DNA from: Mantamonas sphyraenae
Taxonomy: Eukaryota; CRuMs; Mantamonadidae
Reading direction: 5' to 3'
Assembly: GCA_026936335.1 (NCBI GenBank)
Contig: JAPMXV010000032.1
Coordinates: 338,226-402,225, forward strand
Length of the DNA stretch: 64,000 bases
This document shows, piece by piece, positions 32,701 through 45,600 of this stretch (within the stretch, counting starts at the first letter, position 1; each line of letters starts with the position of its first letter). A model generated the notes under the pieces. That model was not told the origin of the DNA, did not search any database, and saw only the letters and a list, made by a program, of their open reading frames with translations. Position numbers and translations under genes: made by a program.

Positions 32701-35571
32701 TATCCCCTCGTCTTCCGTCGTCGCCTCCATGTCATCATCATCATCATCATCATCATCCCCCCTTCCTCAAGGGTCCTTCTGCGTGCATTGTGTGCTGTTT
32801 CTCTCTCTGATAACGTGCCACGCGCCGCAGATGATTGCAATCCACCGCTGCGGCCTCCTTGCTGAGGCGCCTGTTTGATCCTCCCAGCTGTGCTCGATCC
32901 ACGTTCCCTGCGTCCACCTCCTCGTGTACGCGATGCCAATAGGGCACTTCCACGTCCCACGCTGCCTTCGCGACTCCCATGCCGTACCCTGTTGTGCTCT
33001 CGCAGCGCTCGTTCGTCCAACTGACTTTGCCACCTTCCGGATCCATCACGTCCCTGGTACGCCCATGGCCGCTGTTGTTGTTGTTGTTGTTGTTGTTGCT
33101 TCCACTGCTGCTGGGATTGCTGTGATTGACTGCTGTCATCTCGTCCACCACCACCACCACCACCTCTCTGTCGTCCACCCACCATAGATCGGCTGCGTGA
33201 AGGCCCATGCGAATGTTGGTCTTCGCTCACAAACCTCTTTGGCCGCGCGTGTAGTTTGTATGACGACGACGATGTCGACGACTCGGAATCCGTCGTGTGC
33301 TGGCGTGGCGGACGCGTACGCATGGCACTCGACCGCTTGGGGAATCCTTCGGTGGTGGCAAACAAGTTGCGGTCGTAGCTGGCTGCACTGTGGCTGCTCA
33401 ATGTCTTGGGCACCGTCACAGTGCTTGGGATGTGACTGGCCGAGTTGAAGTTTGCGTGTGGCACCCTGCGTTCCATCCGCCCCAGTCCACTGTTTTTGCG
33501 TTTGGGCTTCAATCCAGCCTGCAACGATTCACCCATACCGCTGCCACTGCTGCTGCCACCGTTGCCCTGTTGTTGTTTCACGCGGAAGCGATCCAAACCC
33601 AACTGCGCCATCATGGCATAGTCCACTGGAATGAGGGTGGACGGGAACGGGGCACCTGCGTGCATGCTCATCTCAAACTCCACATCGTAGTACTGGTTGT
33701 TGATCCAATGCGGAATGTCAAAGGAGGGCGCCGTGTCCGAAATGTGATGCGTGCGGAACGCAGGCACCAGGTGCAACGGCACAGGTCCCAGATTCACCAG
33801 ATCCAAGCCGATGCCCTCGTCGATCATACGCTGCGTCGTCAGTTGATGCAGGTCTTTGTACACATCAAACACACCCGATCCTGCAGAAACCGTCAGCACC
33901 ATCTGTCCCGTGCGCATCAGGTCACGGTCAATGTAGTGCTTGTCAAAGATGTTCAGCGCAAGATTGATCATCTCCAAGAAATTCCCGTGCGCCGCGGTCG
34001 AATTGACTCCAATCGGATGGTCATCTTGCACCAACGACGACGAACGCACCATCATGGACGCTGAGGACTCCGACGAGGTTGAACCGGCACTGCTTGCTCG
34101 GCTGCGTGACCCGGTGCGAGTGGGGCTGTCGTACGGCTCCACCTGCGTCACCGAGGGAGACGCATCGCTGTTGGAAGCGTCTTGGATGACATCGTTGTAG
34201 GAACGCCAGCATGCAAGGTGCGGGAAGGAGGCAATCTCTCGCTTGAGCCTGTCCTTGAGGGAAAGAAAGTCAGGGCTCAGGTCGTTGTCAATCACCATCT
34301 TGTAGTAATCCTTGTAGTAGCGTTGGGTAATGGGGTCGAACAAAAGGCCCTCTGTGGAGTTTTCCTGCTTCAACGGATCCCAGGCGTCGAAGAAGGTGCG
34401 TGAAAACAGGACGACGGTGACGCAGTGGGAACAGCCAAGCGTCTGCCACTCCGTCCACAGCCGGCTCATGAATCGGTTGAGACATATTTCGTAGTAGAGC
34501 TCGCCCGTGTGGTGGTACTGCCACATCTCCTGCGACAACTGGATGCACAACAGGTACTTTGCGCTTCGAGAGCGGAAAATGAACTTGGTGTTTTCGGTGA
34601 TCAGGCCACAGCTCACCGGCGTGGTGTGGTTGATGAGCATCTCGCTCACCTGTGCATTGATGCCCGTAAACGTCAGACTCTTGCGCAGGTAAACACACGA
34701 ACCGTTGAGCTGCTGCTTCAGACGCCACATGTCCGATCGTGCGATGTACTGGTCCTTGAACATCAACGTCACAAACTCAAGTGCCACACTCTCAGGGTGG
34801 ATGCGACGCACATACACCTCTGAGCGAGCGTGCAGGCCAAACAGCTCCGCCACGTGTCGCAGCAGCGACAAATGGAAGTTTCCTGCCCGATTTCCTGACA
34901 CCAAGCCGCCTTCCGTCACCTGCGATGTGTTTCATGCACGCCCCACCTCATCGTGTGAGCACCTTGGACAAACACTCACCCTCCCGTTCCACCCCCCACA
35001 CACCCACACACACGCCACGTGTGGTGGAGGCAACACATAGGCACTGCGGCGCCGTGTACACACGTACATTGAGCAGCACTTTCTGGTAGGTTGCGTTGGG
35101 TTTTGCGATTTCCAAAATGTCCCCCACGCGGATCCAGGGAAAGTGGTCTGCGTTGATGGTCAGCTCGGCTGTGTTGAAGTCTCGGTTGTGTGTGTTGAGT
35201 CGGTGTGCTTTCCCGTCACCGTTGAGCATGCGGTTGTTGTTGGCCGTTCGTGTTGTTGTTGAGGAGGAGCTGCTGCTGCCTGCCCCGCTCCCTCCGCTCG
35301 TGCTGGCACTGCTGCTCCCACTGCTGCTCCCTCCACTCTGCAACGCTGCAGAACCATCCTCAGACAACACCTCTCCCTGTCCGTTGCTTGACGGGGACAG
35401 GGTGGCTGGGCCGTCCTTGCTCACCGTCGTCGCTGCTGACCCACGTCGGCCGCCTCGTGTTCGTCGCTGCCGGTTCTTCTGGTTCCCTCGTGAGCGCGAC
35501 GACCGACCTCGCAACCCCGCAATGGCAATTTTCTTGTTGGGGCTGCTCAGCGGGTGCAGTCGATTCGTCAT
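29759..35571 (-). CDS. IML1: IML1 / DEPDC5 homologue (GATOR1/SEACIT subunit), DEP domain not found
   Basis: GATOR1 scaffold subunit that, with NPRL2/NPRL3, represses TORC1 through Rag GTPases at the lysosome. Exons 35571-35068 (donor GTACGT), 34919-33026 and 32697-29759 give 1,778 residues; the second intron is inferred. Diagnostic stretches: HFPWIRVGDILEIAKPN (N-terminal domain), FKDQYIARSDMWRLKQQL, CGLITENTKFIFRSRSAKYL, TVVLFSRTFFDAWDP, FDKHYIDRDLMRTGQMVLTV (SABA region), then NPFQTNEAFQSS, WNAIRTPACLPLTTDYFP, KYWRIRFALIPV (SHEN region), and the C-terminal domain HLELRWLMCTGCVVEDFVQM plus SCGFILVQIPQTQ. Long Ser, Gln, Gly and Asp-rich inserts separate the domains. Between the SHEN-like part and the C-terminal domain, where DEPDC5 has its DEP domain, only low-complexity Ser/Glu/Asp sequence is visible. 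The end is acidic. Confidence 0.92.
32698..33025 (-). other. Inferred second intron of IML1 (328 nt)
   Basis: The frame carrying the N-terminal half and the frame carrying the C-terminal half overlap here but differ. A GTCAGT donor (33025) and ATACAG acceptor (32698) join them at phase 1 and avoid the stop in the second frame near 32735. The removed part includes a (CAT)n run at 32732-32757. A frameshift in low-complexity sequence is the alternative. Confidence 0.5.
33071..33098. repeat. TTG/CAA tract coding poly-Gln in IML1
   Basis: A run of about nine CAA codons on the minus strand within a Gln/Ser-rich insert near residue 780 of IML1. Confidence 0.85.
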
Positions 35572-35836
35572 CGTCCACACTGGGTTCCTGCATGGGCAGT
35601 TTGGTTTTGTTGGAGCTGAGCGCGGGTCGTGATGGAGCACGGTCTGCTCGGTTTGCACGTGCACACCGCAAGACGCACACACACACACACACACACATTG
35701 ACTAGAAATGGGTGGGGCACTCCTTCCATTGTCCATCACTTTCCCACCTGTTTCAGCCCCGACCCAGCACTCGTCTCTCTCTCTCACCATCCTCCTTCAC
35801 TTCCTCACTTCTTGGCGGGTGGTGGAGGCGGAAGCT
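35572..35836. other. IML1 upstream region / giant surface protein downstream region
   Basis: 265 bp with no gene. A (CA)11 run lies at 35676-35697. The IML1 promoter must lie here, next to the 3' UTR region just upstream of 35837 for the giant gene if transcripts read in from the right. No motif recognised. Confidence 0.5.
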
Positions 35837-36608
35837 TCATGCCTGGGTTGGCAGAGCCGGCAGTTTGCCCTTGGACTGCTTGCCAGGTGCCGAGGGAAGG
35901 GAAGGCAGGTTGCCTCCCGAAGGCATGGGTGGCAACGAGGGCAGACGACCAGCAGGTGGCACCAATGGCATCACACGATGATGCTCCACCTGGTCATGAG
36001 TCTTCTCCTCGTCTTCGTCCTCGTCCTCCACGTTCCCTGCTTCTTCTTCCTCCTCTTCCTCTCGCTCCTCCACACGTTGCTGCTGTCCCTTTCGCTGCTG
36101 TTCGTCCTCGCTGACGTCGCTCAGCAACTCTTCCTCCTCCTCATCATGCCCATCGTCCTCTTCCCTTTCCTCCTTCACACTGGGCATCTTTCCGGGCAGC
36201 GGCAGAGTGTTCAACAACACCTGCTTCTGCCTCAGCTTCTTTGGCGTCTCTCGGCTGCTCCCCGTGCTACCTACGCTGCTCGTGCTGCCACTGCGTCGCC
36301 TTTCAGACGACAAAGGCTTCTTCAACGGCGGTGGCAACGTCGTCATCGTTCGCGGACTCTGATCGCCATGTTTCACCTTGCGCGGCGGCGGCGGCAGCGT
36401 GCCCATACTGCTGTGGCTGCTCTCCATGCTTCCTCCAATGTCTGTCATCTCACTGCCTGTGCTGGCCATGCTGTTGGCACTTTCAGATCGCAACGCCAGC
36501 CCCGGACTCTTGCCCAGTGCACCCAGTGCATTCACACCCGCTATCACACGCGGAGGCGGACGCAACGGCTTCAACGGGCTCATGCCATGTCTGCTGTTGC
36601 TGCTGTCA

Positions 36609-36646
<38 letters not shown>

Positions 36647-39600
36647 TCGTCCACGAGGTGGCACCACCATCATCGGCGGCGGCAGCTTGTTCTCGCTGAT
36701 GCCTTCCAGGGGAGGCAGTTTGCTGCGTCGTGCTCCCTGCCCAGGCAGACTCGTCAGACGGGGCAACCCATCCGACACACGTCGCGCACTCTTGACATTG
36801 CCATGGCCACCTTGCTCCTGCGACGTGCGACGAGGCATTGGCAACCCACCCGATTGCATCATTCCGGCCAAATCCGAACGGGAACGTGTCTTGGTCTTGC
36901 CACCACCCGAGCCATGGCGGCGGTGGTTGTCAGCCTCAAACATGTCACCCGCACGCGCATTGCGATTTCTTCGCTGGGACTGCAATCGCATGGCACCGGC
37001 ATGTGTGTTCACCACGCCACGCAGCATCGGGAGCGAAGGCACAGCTCCACTTGCGCCCACATCCTTGTCCGACGCCGCAAGGTTCTGTTGATAGCGCATG
37101 GCAGCTTCGTCCTCGTCATCGTCATCGTAGCCTCCCAATGCAGGCAACACCGGGATGCGTGGCAGACCATCCCTGTGTTGTTGTTGCTGTTGCTGCTGAC
37201 CACGGCGTCCTCCCAGTCGTCCGCCGTTCATCATGCCCATCAGATTGGGCAGGCTTGTGTCTTCGTCTTCCTTCTCTTCATCCGTCTTCACCACTTCCTC
37301 TTCCAACTCGGACTCCGAATGGCTCTCGCCACTCTCCACGTCCTCTCCGTCATCAACGCCCTTGGTTGGTTCATCCCACGCTGCCTTGGGCTTGGTCAAA
37401 AGGTCTTCCGGCGCGACCTTGTTCTTGCCCACGTGCTGCTGTGCCGCCGATCGCTTGAACAGCCACCAGTACACCAGCCAGTACACAAGCACCTCGCAGA
37501 TCACCAACACAGCCACCCACCACAGCACACACATGAAACACAGCACGCACACGCCTGTGGCAAGTGCCAGTTCCAGCAACCAGCCCAGGCGTTCGTTGCG
37601 ACGCATCTTGGCAGGCGTCCAACCGCCCGTGAGCATCGTCACCGCACCCGACTCGTCGCCCTTCAGCTTGCCACTGATCACATTGCCCGCAGGATCCACC
37701 GCAAGCGGTTCCACCCTGCTCAATTGTTCCATATGGCGCTTGAAGTTGCGAGCCCAGTTGAAGCCCACAATCTCCATCACAAGCAGAAGCAACGACAGCA
37801 CAATGGCCAGTGCCCACAGTTCCGTCGCACAATCACCAGGCACAATCGGTGCATTGGTGCCAAAGTTGCCCTGCAGCGGTGTCGAAGTGCACTGCGAGAA
37901 CAGCGACGTCTCCAACGCGTTGCGGATGCCCGTCGTCGTGCTCACCGTCCATGCACCCACCGTGGGAGGAGTGGCCACACCGGCCACATCCTTCAACGTA
38001 ATCTCCAGCGTCTTGGCGTCCTTCCACACACCGGCATAGTCCGATGCCAGCGGCGAGGTGAAGCTCAAGATGGCGTCGATTTCCGCCTTGGTGCTCACTG
38101 GAGGTTGGTTCGTCGATGCCATAAACACCACCGTCAACACATCGCCCACGCTGTACGTGTTGTCTCCGTTGTCCGGATCGCTCATGGTCACACTGGCGAA
38201 GCATGGGCCCGCCAGCTCGCCGAATGAGCCTCCCACCAGGTACTGTCCGCGTGTGGGCCTCGATGTGCCCGCCGAGTTGCGAATGTCGCCCACAATCTCC
38301 ACCATGAGCTGCGCGGCTGTGTTGCGTGCAGACACGGAGCGGCTGCGTTGGCTGACCAACGAACCGGGGTTGCTGCCGGCGATGTTCGGCACAGCCACAC
38401 CCGTAATGTCCAACAGAGTCACCTGCAGGCGCTTGTTGCCGTCCAACCACTCGCCAGCATAGTCGACACCAATGGGTGCGTTGAAGGACAACAGTGCATC
38501 CACCTGGGCTTTGGTGTTGGCCGGCGGCGCGTTGGTTGCCGTCAGGAAGATGACCTCAAAGACGTCGCCTACGCTGTACACTGCATCGGCATCGTCTGGA
38601 TCACGGAAGCGCACTGTCTGCACAATCGGACCCTGCAGAGTGCCCCAGTCGCCCACCGACGACGGCGACACGGCACCCGTCGCAGATCCAGACGTGCCGT
38701 CCGCCGTCTTGATCGGACCAATGATCGTAATTGTCACGTTGGCATCGATGTCCAATCCCAGCACGGGGTCCACGCTCACAATCGTAATCACCAGCACCGA
38801 GTTGTTCCTCCACACACCCGTGTAATCCGTGCCCAATGGCACAGAGCTGCTGATCAGCGCGTCAATGTCCGTCTTTGTCGCAGCCGGTGGCATATTCGTT
38901 GGTCTGTCAAAGAAGAGTGTCACCGTATCGCCCGCACTGTGAACTCCGTCGCTGTTGTCCGGATCCTCTACCAGCACAGAGTACACACGTGGTGCCTCTG
39001 GCGGCGTCCAACCCACAATGTTCCCCACGTCCGGCAATCCACTGCCGATGTCCGCAGGAATCACCTCTGGGAACGACAGCTTCAGAGCTGTGCCATTGAT
39101 CCACGTGGCATTGTACGTCAGGTTGCCCAGCCAGGGCATCGGGTAGAACGCATCAATCTGTGCCTGGGTAGCCACCGGTGGCTGGCGTGTGTCCTGGGTC
39201 CAGTGCACCAGCACTGTGTACGCATCCACCGTCTCGATCAGACGGATGTGCGGGTCGTATGTGCCGTACGTGCCTGTAGCGCCTGTGCGGGAAGCCACAG
39301 ACACCAGCGAAAAGAGCCCAGCGTTCTTCAGACCCGCTGCCTGGCGCACGCTCACCGTCAGATTGCTCAACACAGGCACGGTCACCCCGGTGCCATTGGT
39401 GATGGTGATGCGCACTGTCGACGCGTTCACCCAAGTGCCGCTGTACTCGAGGCCAATGGGTGCGCTGAATGCAAACACCGCATCGACGCCGGCCTTGCCT
39501 GTGCCCAGAGATGGCTGGTTGGTGGCCTCTGCAAAACGGATCCACACTTGGTCGCCAGAGTCCACCACAATGTCATCGTCCAGGGGATCGACCACCAACA

Positions 39601-42600
39601 CCTGCTGGATGGCCGGACCTGCAAGCAGACCGTAGTTGCCCACCACCGTCTTGGTGGCACGCGACACGAGCGTGGTCGAGGCCGCGTTGCGCAGGTTGCC
39701 CACCACGGTCACGTTGAACGCACCCAGGGTGGGACCCGTGGCAGCCGGTGTCACCACGCGGATCTCTGCACACGAGGCGTTGTACCACACGCCAGCGTAA
39801 TCCAGGGCAAACACAGCATCAAAGGCAAACACCTGATCCACCTGTGTCTTGTTGCTGCCCAGCGTCGGCTGGTTCGTGGTTTCGTTGAAGCACACTCGCA
39901 ACACATCGCCGGCATCGTACAGAGCGTCGTCGTCTGTTGGATCACGCACCACAGCACTTACAATGTGCGGGCCCTTGGGCAAGTGGCGCACAAACACACT
40001 CGCCTGTCCCATGCCCACGTCTGTGCCATCGTCCAGCGAGTACAGCCATGTGTCCACACGGTTGTCCAACTCGCCACCCAACGGCTCGTAGATGACCTGG
40101 AACGCCGCGTTGGCCACTGTCACGTTGGTGCTCACAATCGCTGCGCCCTTGGTCACCCCATCCGCCGTTTGGTACAGCGTACCCACTGTGGGCAAGCTCA
40201 CAATGCGCGACACAAGCGCACTGCCTTCCACGTCGCTGCCACCCAGGCTCACTGTGATGGCTGTGTCCTCGCTGGTGCTCACGCTTGTGTTGCTGGCCAG
40301 CGGAACGTCGTTCACAGACACCACCGTGATGGCCACCACACGCGCGGCCGTGGTTGCTGTACCACTGCCTGTGTTGCCCTGGTCGTTGACACTCACAGTC
40401 AGTGTGTCGCCACCAAAGTAGTGTGCGTTGGGCGTGTACGTCAGACTCGCCAGCGCAGCGTTCACCTGCGTCAGCGTGCCCGTAAACGCCACTCCCGTCG
40501 CAGGCGTCGAGCCAGACCCAATCACAAAGGTCAAACCCGTGGTTGTGGCCATCAACATGCGACCATTGTTCACAGCCAGACCCACGCGCAGATCGCCCGT
40601 CAGCGAATCCACATCGCTCACACTCAGACCAGCCACATTCAACGTCACATCCTCCGACGTGGTCTGTGTGCTCGGCGCCTGCAGCACCACCTGGTCATTG
40701 ACTGCGTTCACCGTGATGGGTGTGCTTGCCGAAGCCGTCTGTGCACCACCCACGCCAGTCCAACCCAGGTCGCTCACACGCACCTCCAGCGTGTCAGCGC
40801 CGTTCGTGTGCAGGTCGCCATGGTACACAATGTTGGCCACAGCCGCACTCAACACACCCAGGGTGCCTCGCATCTGCATGTGTGCCGATGCGTTGTGTGC
40901 GCCGCTCACAAACGCCACTCCGGCGTGTGCAGGCAGCGTCAACACGCCACGCGACACGGTCAGGTTGACTTCCATCACGTTGGTGCCACCCACGTCCACG
41001 TCGCTCAGGCTCAGGCCGGAAATGGTCAGATCGGTGTCTTCGTTCACACTCTGGGCACCCGGGGCACTGACAGTCGGTGCATCATTCACAGCCTGCACCG
41101 TCACATTGACGACGCCAGTTGTCTGCAGCGCACCACCCACGCCTGTGTTGCCCAAATCGTTCACACGCACCATCACCGCATCCACGCCGTTGTAGTGCTG
41201 TGTGCCACGGTAAACCACCGCATTCAATGCAGCATTCGCGTCGGTCAGCGTGGAACGGAAGCGAATCGTCGGATCGGCCACGCCATCGCCCACCAGAGCA
41301 GACAGGCCAGAGACGGATGACAACCACAGGTTACCCTGGGTCACACTGAGTTCCACCTCCACCATGGCCGCAGCCACATCCACATCGCTCACAGAAATCG
41401 AAGCCAGGGTCACGTCCGTGTCTTCCGACACGGCCACCGCAGAGCCCAACTGCAGCACAGGTGCATCGTTGACAGCCTCCACGACGATGGCCAAGGAATC
41501 AAAGGCCACGCCCTCACCCCCAGAGCCCACGTGGCCCTGGTCACTCAGGCGCACCTCCAAGGCATCGTTTCCAGCAAAGTGCAACGCACCCTGGTACACA
41601 ATCGTGTCCACCGCACCTTGCAAACTCGTGAGCGTGCCCGTCATCACCACCGAGCCCACATTGCTGGCCCCACCCGCGCTCACAAGCGTCACCCCTGTCG
41701 TGGTCGGCAGGCTGATCACACCCTGTGACACACTCAGGTTCAGGTGCAGCGCATTCGCTGCCACATCCACATCGGAAATGTTGATGGCATGGCTCAGCGT
41801 CAGCAATGTGTCCTCACTCACCGCAAACGTGGCATTGGCCACCCTCAACGTCGGCGCGTCGTTGATGGCCGCCACGGTGATTGTACTGGACACACTTGCT
41901 CCCTTGGCACCACCTGCGCCCGTGTGACCGTTGTCGCTCACACTCAGACTCAGCGTATCCGTGCCAACAAAATGCAGCGCACCGCGGTAGCGCATGCCAT
42001 TCAAGGCCACGTTCAGGGCCGTGCGCGTGCCGCTCATGCGCAGCACCGCCTCGTTGCCCAGTCCCGTGCCCGTGGTGAAGGTCAACCCGGCCACACTGTT
42101 CAGCGACAGCGTGCCTGCCGTCACACTCATGTTCAGCGACATGGTGTTCGCACCCACGTCCACATCCGTGACGTACACACCCGTCACCACCAGATCCGTG
42201 TCCTCGTCCACAGTCAGAGTAGGCGCAAGGCTGGCAATGACTGGTGCATCGTTGACCGCAAACACTGTCAGTGCCACCGTCACTTGCGTCTGCAACGACG
42301 TGCCAACACCTGTGTGGCCGTTGTCGGACACCCACACCTTCAGGCTGTCACTTCCCGAAAATCCGTTGGGACCCTGGTACACCAACCCGGGCGTCGTCAG
42401 CGCCGCATTCACACTCGTCAGTGTACCCGAGAACACCATCTGCGTGTTGTTGATACCGTTGCCCACGTTGAAACTGAGACCAGCGGTCGAACCCAGCCAC
42501 AGACTGCCCTCCGTCACACTCACGTTGACGGTCAGCGCACCTGCAGCCACATCCACGTCGCTCACACTCACTGACGTCACCGTCAGCTGTGCGTCCTCGC

Positions 42601-45600
42601 CCACTGCCAGAGCACTGGGTGCGGCAATGACCGGCGCGTCGTTCACAGCCTCCACGGACACTGTTACTTGGGCGCTGTGCGTCCGTTCACCACCTGCCCC
42701 GATGCCGCCGTTGTCCGAAACCCACAGCGAGATGCTATCGGCGCCAAACACGTGCTGATTGCCGCGATACACAAAGTTGTTCAGCGCCGCATTCAGCGCT
42801 GTCAATGTACCCGTCACCTCCGTGCGCGCGTTGAACATGCCCGACACACCCGTGTGCACTGTCAGACCAGCATAGCTGGCAAACTGCACGACACCGATGG
42901 AGCATGACACGTTCAGGGACATTGCAACACTGTCAACATCCACGTCCGTCACAGTCACACCGCCCACAGTCAGCTGCGTGTCCTCACTCACCGCAAACGA
43001 CGTAGTGGCAACCACAAAGAAGGGCGCGTCGTTCACAGCACCGACCAGCAGACCCACCGAAGCGGCATGTGTTTGCACACCGCCAACTCCAGACGCACCG
43101 TTGTCGCTCACATTCAACGACAACACGTCCAAGCCCACAAAGTCGGCGTCTCCACGGTACACCAACCCACCCAGGGCGTTGTTCAGGGCAGTCAATGTGC
43201 CCTGCATCGCCATCGATGTGTCCGCCGTGCCGTTTCCTGACGAGAACGTCAGGCCACTCGTCGACACCAACCACAGTCGGCCACGGGTCACACCCAGGTC
43301 CAAACGCATGGTGGCCGAACCAACGTCCACATCGCTCACACTCAGGCCAACCACAGTGTACTGCGTCTCCTCAGCCACGCTCGCGTTGCCTGCAGGCACA
43401 GTCAACACAGGCGCGTCGTTCACAGCTTCCACCGCGATACTCACCGTCTTGTTCACAGCCAGAGCTCCACCCGACCCAAAGTTGCCCAGATCAGACACCC
43501 ACACAAGCAGGGCATCTGTACCCTCAAAGTGCAGGTTTCCTCGGTACGACACCGAGCTCAGAGCTGCGTTCACCCGCGTCAGGTCCGCTGTGAACACCAT
43601 GGCTGGATCGGCAGAACCATCGCCCAGGGCAAACGTAAGCCCTGTCGTGGTCCCCAGGGACAACGTGCCGAATTGAACACTGACATTGGCCATCATGGTC
43701 TGATTGGCCACATCCACGTCCGCCACCGTCATCGCAGGCACGGTCAGGATCATGTCCTCGCTCACAGCCTGTGGGCCAGGCACACTCAGTTGCAACACGT
43801 CGTTCACGGCATTGACGACAATGTCCACGCCCTGTTGGTCCGTGCGCACACCACCTGCACCCACATTGCCCTCGTCGCTGATGCTAAGCACCAGACGGTC
43901 GTTGCCAAAGTAGTTGCTGTCAGGGCGGTACAGCATTGTGTTCACCGCACTGTTCACCGAGGTCAGGTTTCCACGGACAACCACGTAGCTGCTGCCCTGT
44001 ACACCGTCGCTCACGACCACTCCCGCAGTCGAACCGAACCAAATCACACCGCGGCTCACGTTAGCAGCAAGTGTCATCAGTCCAGAGGCTGCGTCGACGT
44101 CCAACACGCCGAAGCCGGTCATAGTCAACGTCGTGTCTTCGTCCACATTCTGGGCGGCAATCACACTCAGCACAGGACCGTCGTTCACTGCCGTCACAGT
44201 GATGACCGTCTGCCTGCTATCGCGCAACACAGGACCGACACCCACGTTGCCATTGTCGCTCACATTTGCCACCAGCGTATCCACACCAAAGAAGTCCTGG
44301 TTGCCCCGATACACCACTGCGGCCAATGCAGCGTTCGCCGCCGTCACAGTGCCGTTGAACTCCATAACGGCATCCTGGGCACCGTCGCCCACACCAAACA
44401 CCAGCGAAGTGGTAATGGGGAGCGTCAGGCGACCCTGACTCACGGCAAGACGCACCGTAAGCGGCTGCGTGTTGGAATCCACATCCGACACAGACACACC
44501 GCTCACCGTCAGATCCACATCCTCGGCCACCGTCGCCTGACTAGGAGCAGCCATCGACGGCCCATCATTGATGGCAACCACCGTCACACCCACCGTGTGG
44601 TTCACAGACAGCGGTCCACCGATGCCGGCGGAGCCTAGATCTGACACAGACACAGAAACAGTAGCCGCTCCGTTGAAGTGCGTCGACCCAAGGAACACCA
44701 CCTGCGCCATTGCTGCATTCACACTGGTCAGAGTGCCACGTGCACGCAGACCGGCATCCGATGTTCCATCACCGACAGTGAAGGTCAAACCCGCGGTGCT
44801 TACCAGGCTTACCACACCGTTCGTAGCCGTCACCTCCATCTCCAGCTGTGCAGCTGCCACGTCTACATCACTCACAGCAAGCCCACTCAGAGTCAGCTCC
44901 GTGTCTTCGGACACAGAAGCATCGGAAGGCACCGTGACAAACACCGGTCCATCGTTCACGGCAGACACCGTGATGGGCACGCTCTTCGAGTCACTCAGCA
45001 CACCACCGGCACCAACACCTCCCAGATCGCTAACCGACACCACCAAGGCGTCTCCGCCATTGTAGTGCAAAGCGCCACGGTACACAAGCGCGCTCAGAGC
45101 TGCGTTCACTGCGGTCAAATTACCGCGCACACGCATCGAGGCATCCGCAACACCGTCGCCGACCAGGAATGCAAGCTGCGACACGGGAGGCGCCACACTC
45201 AGTACGCCCTGGCTCACACTGACGTTGACCTCAAGCTGATTCGCGGCAACGTCGACATCCGAAATGCTCAACGAACCGATAGTCAAGTCAGTGTCTTCCA
45301 GAACCGCAAGGCTGCTCGGCACACTCCACACTGGTGCGTCGTTCACAGCATCCACTGTCAGCGCAATCGATCCCAAAGTCTGCCTGATGCCTCCAGAGCC
45401 CGTGTTGCCCTGGTCATCCACAACGATGGACACCGTGTCTGCCCCGTTGAAGTGCAGCACACCTTGGTACACAAGACCCGGCGAACTGAGGGCTGCGTTC
45501 ACAGCAGTCCTCGTGCCTGAGAACACCATGCGCTGCTCCGATGTCGAACTGCCCAGAGTAAACGACAAACCGGTCGACGAGCCGAGAGACATCACGCCGC

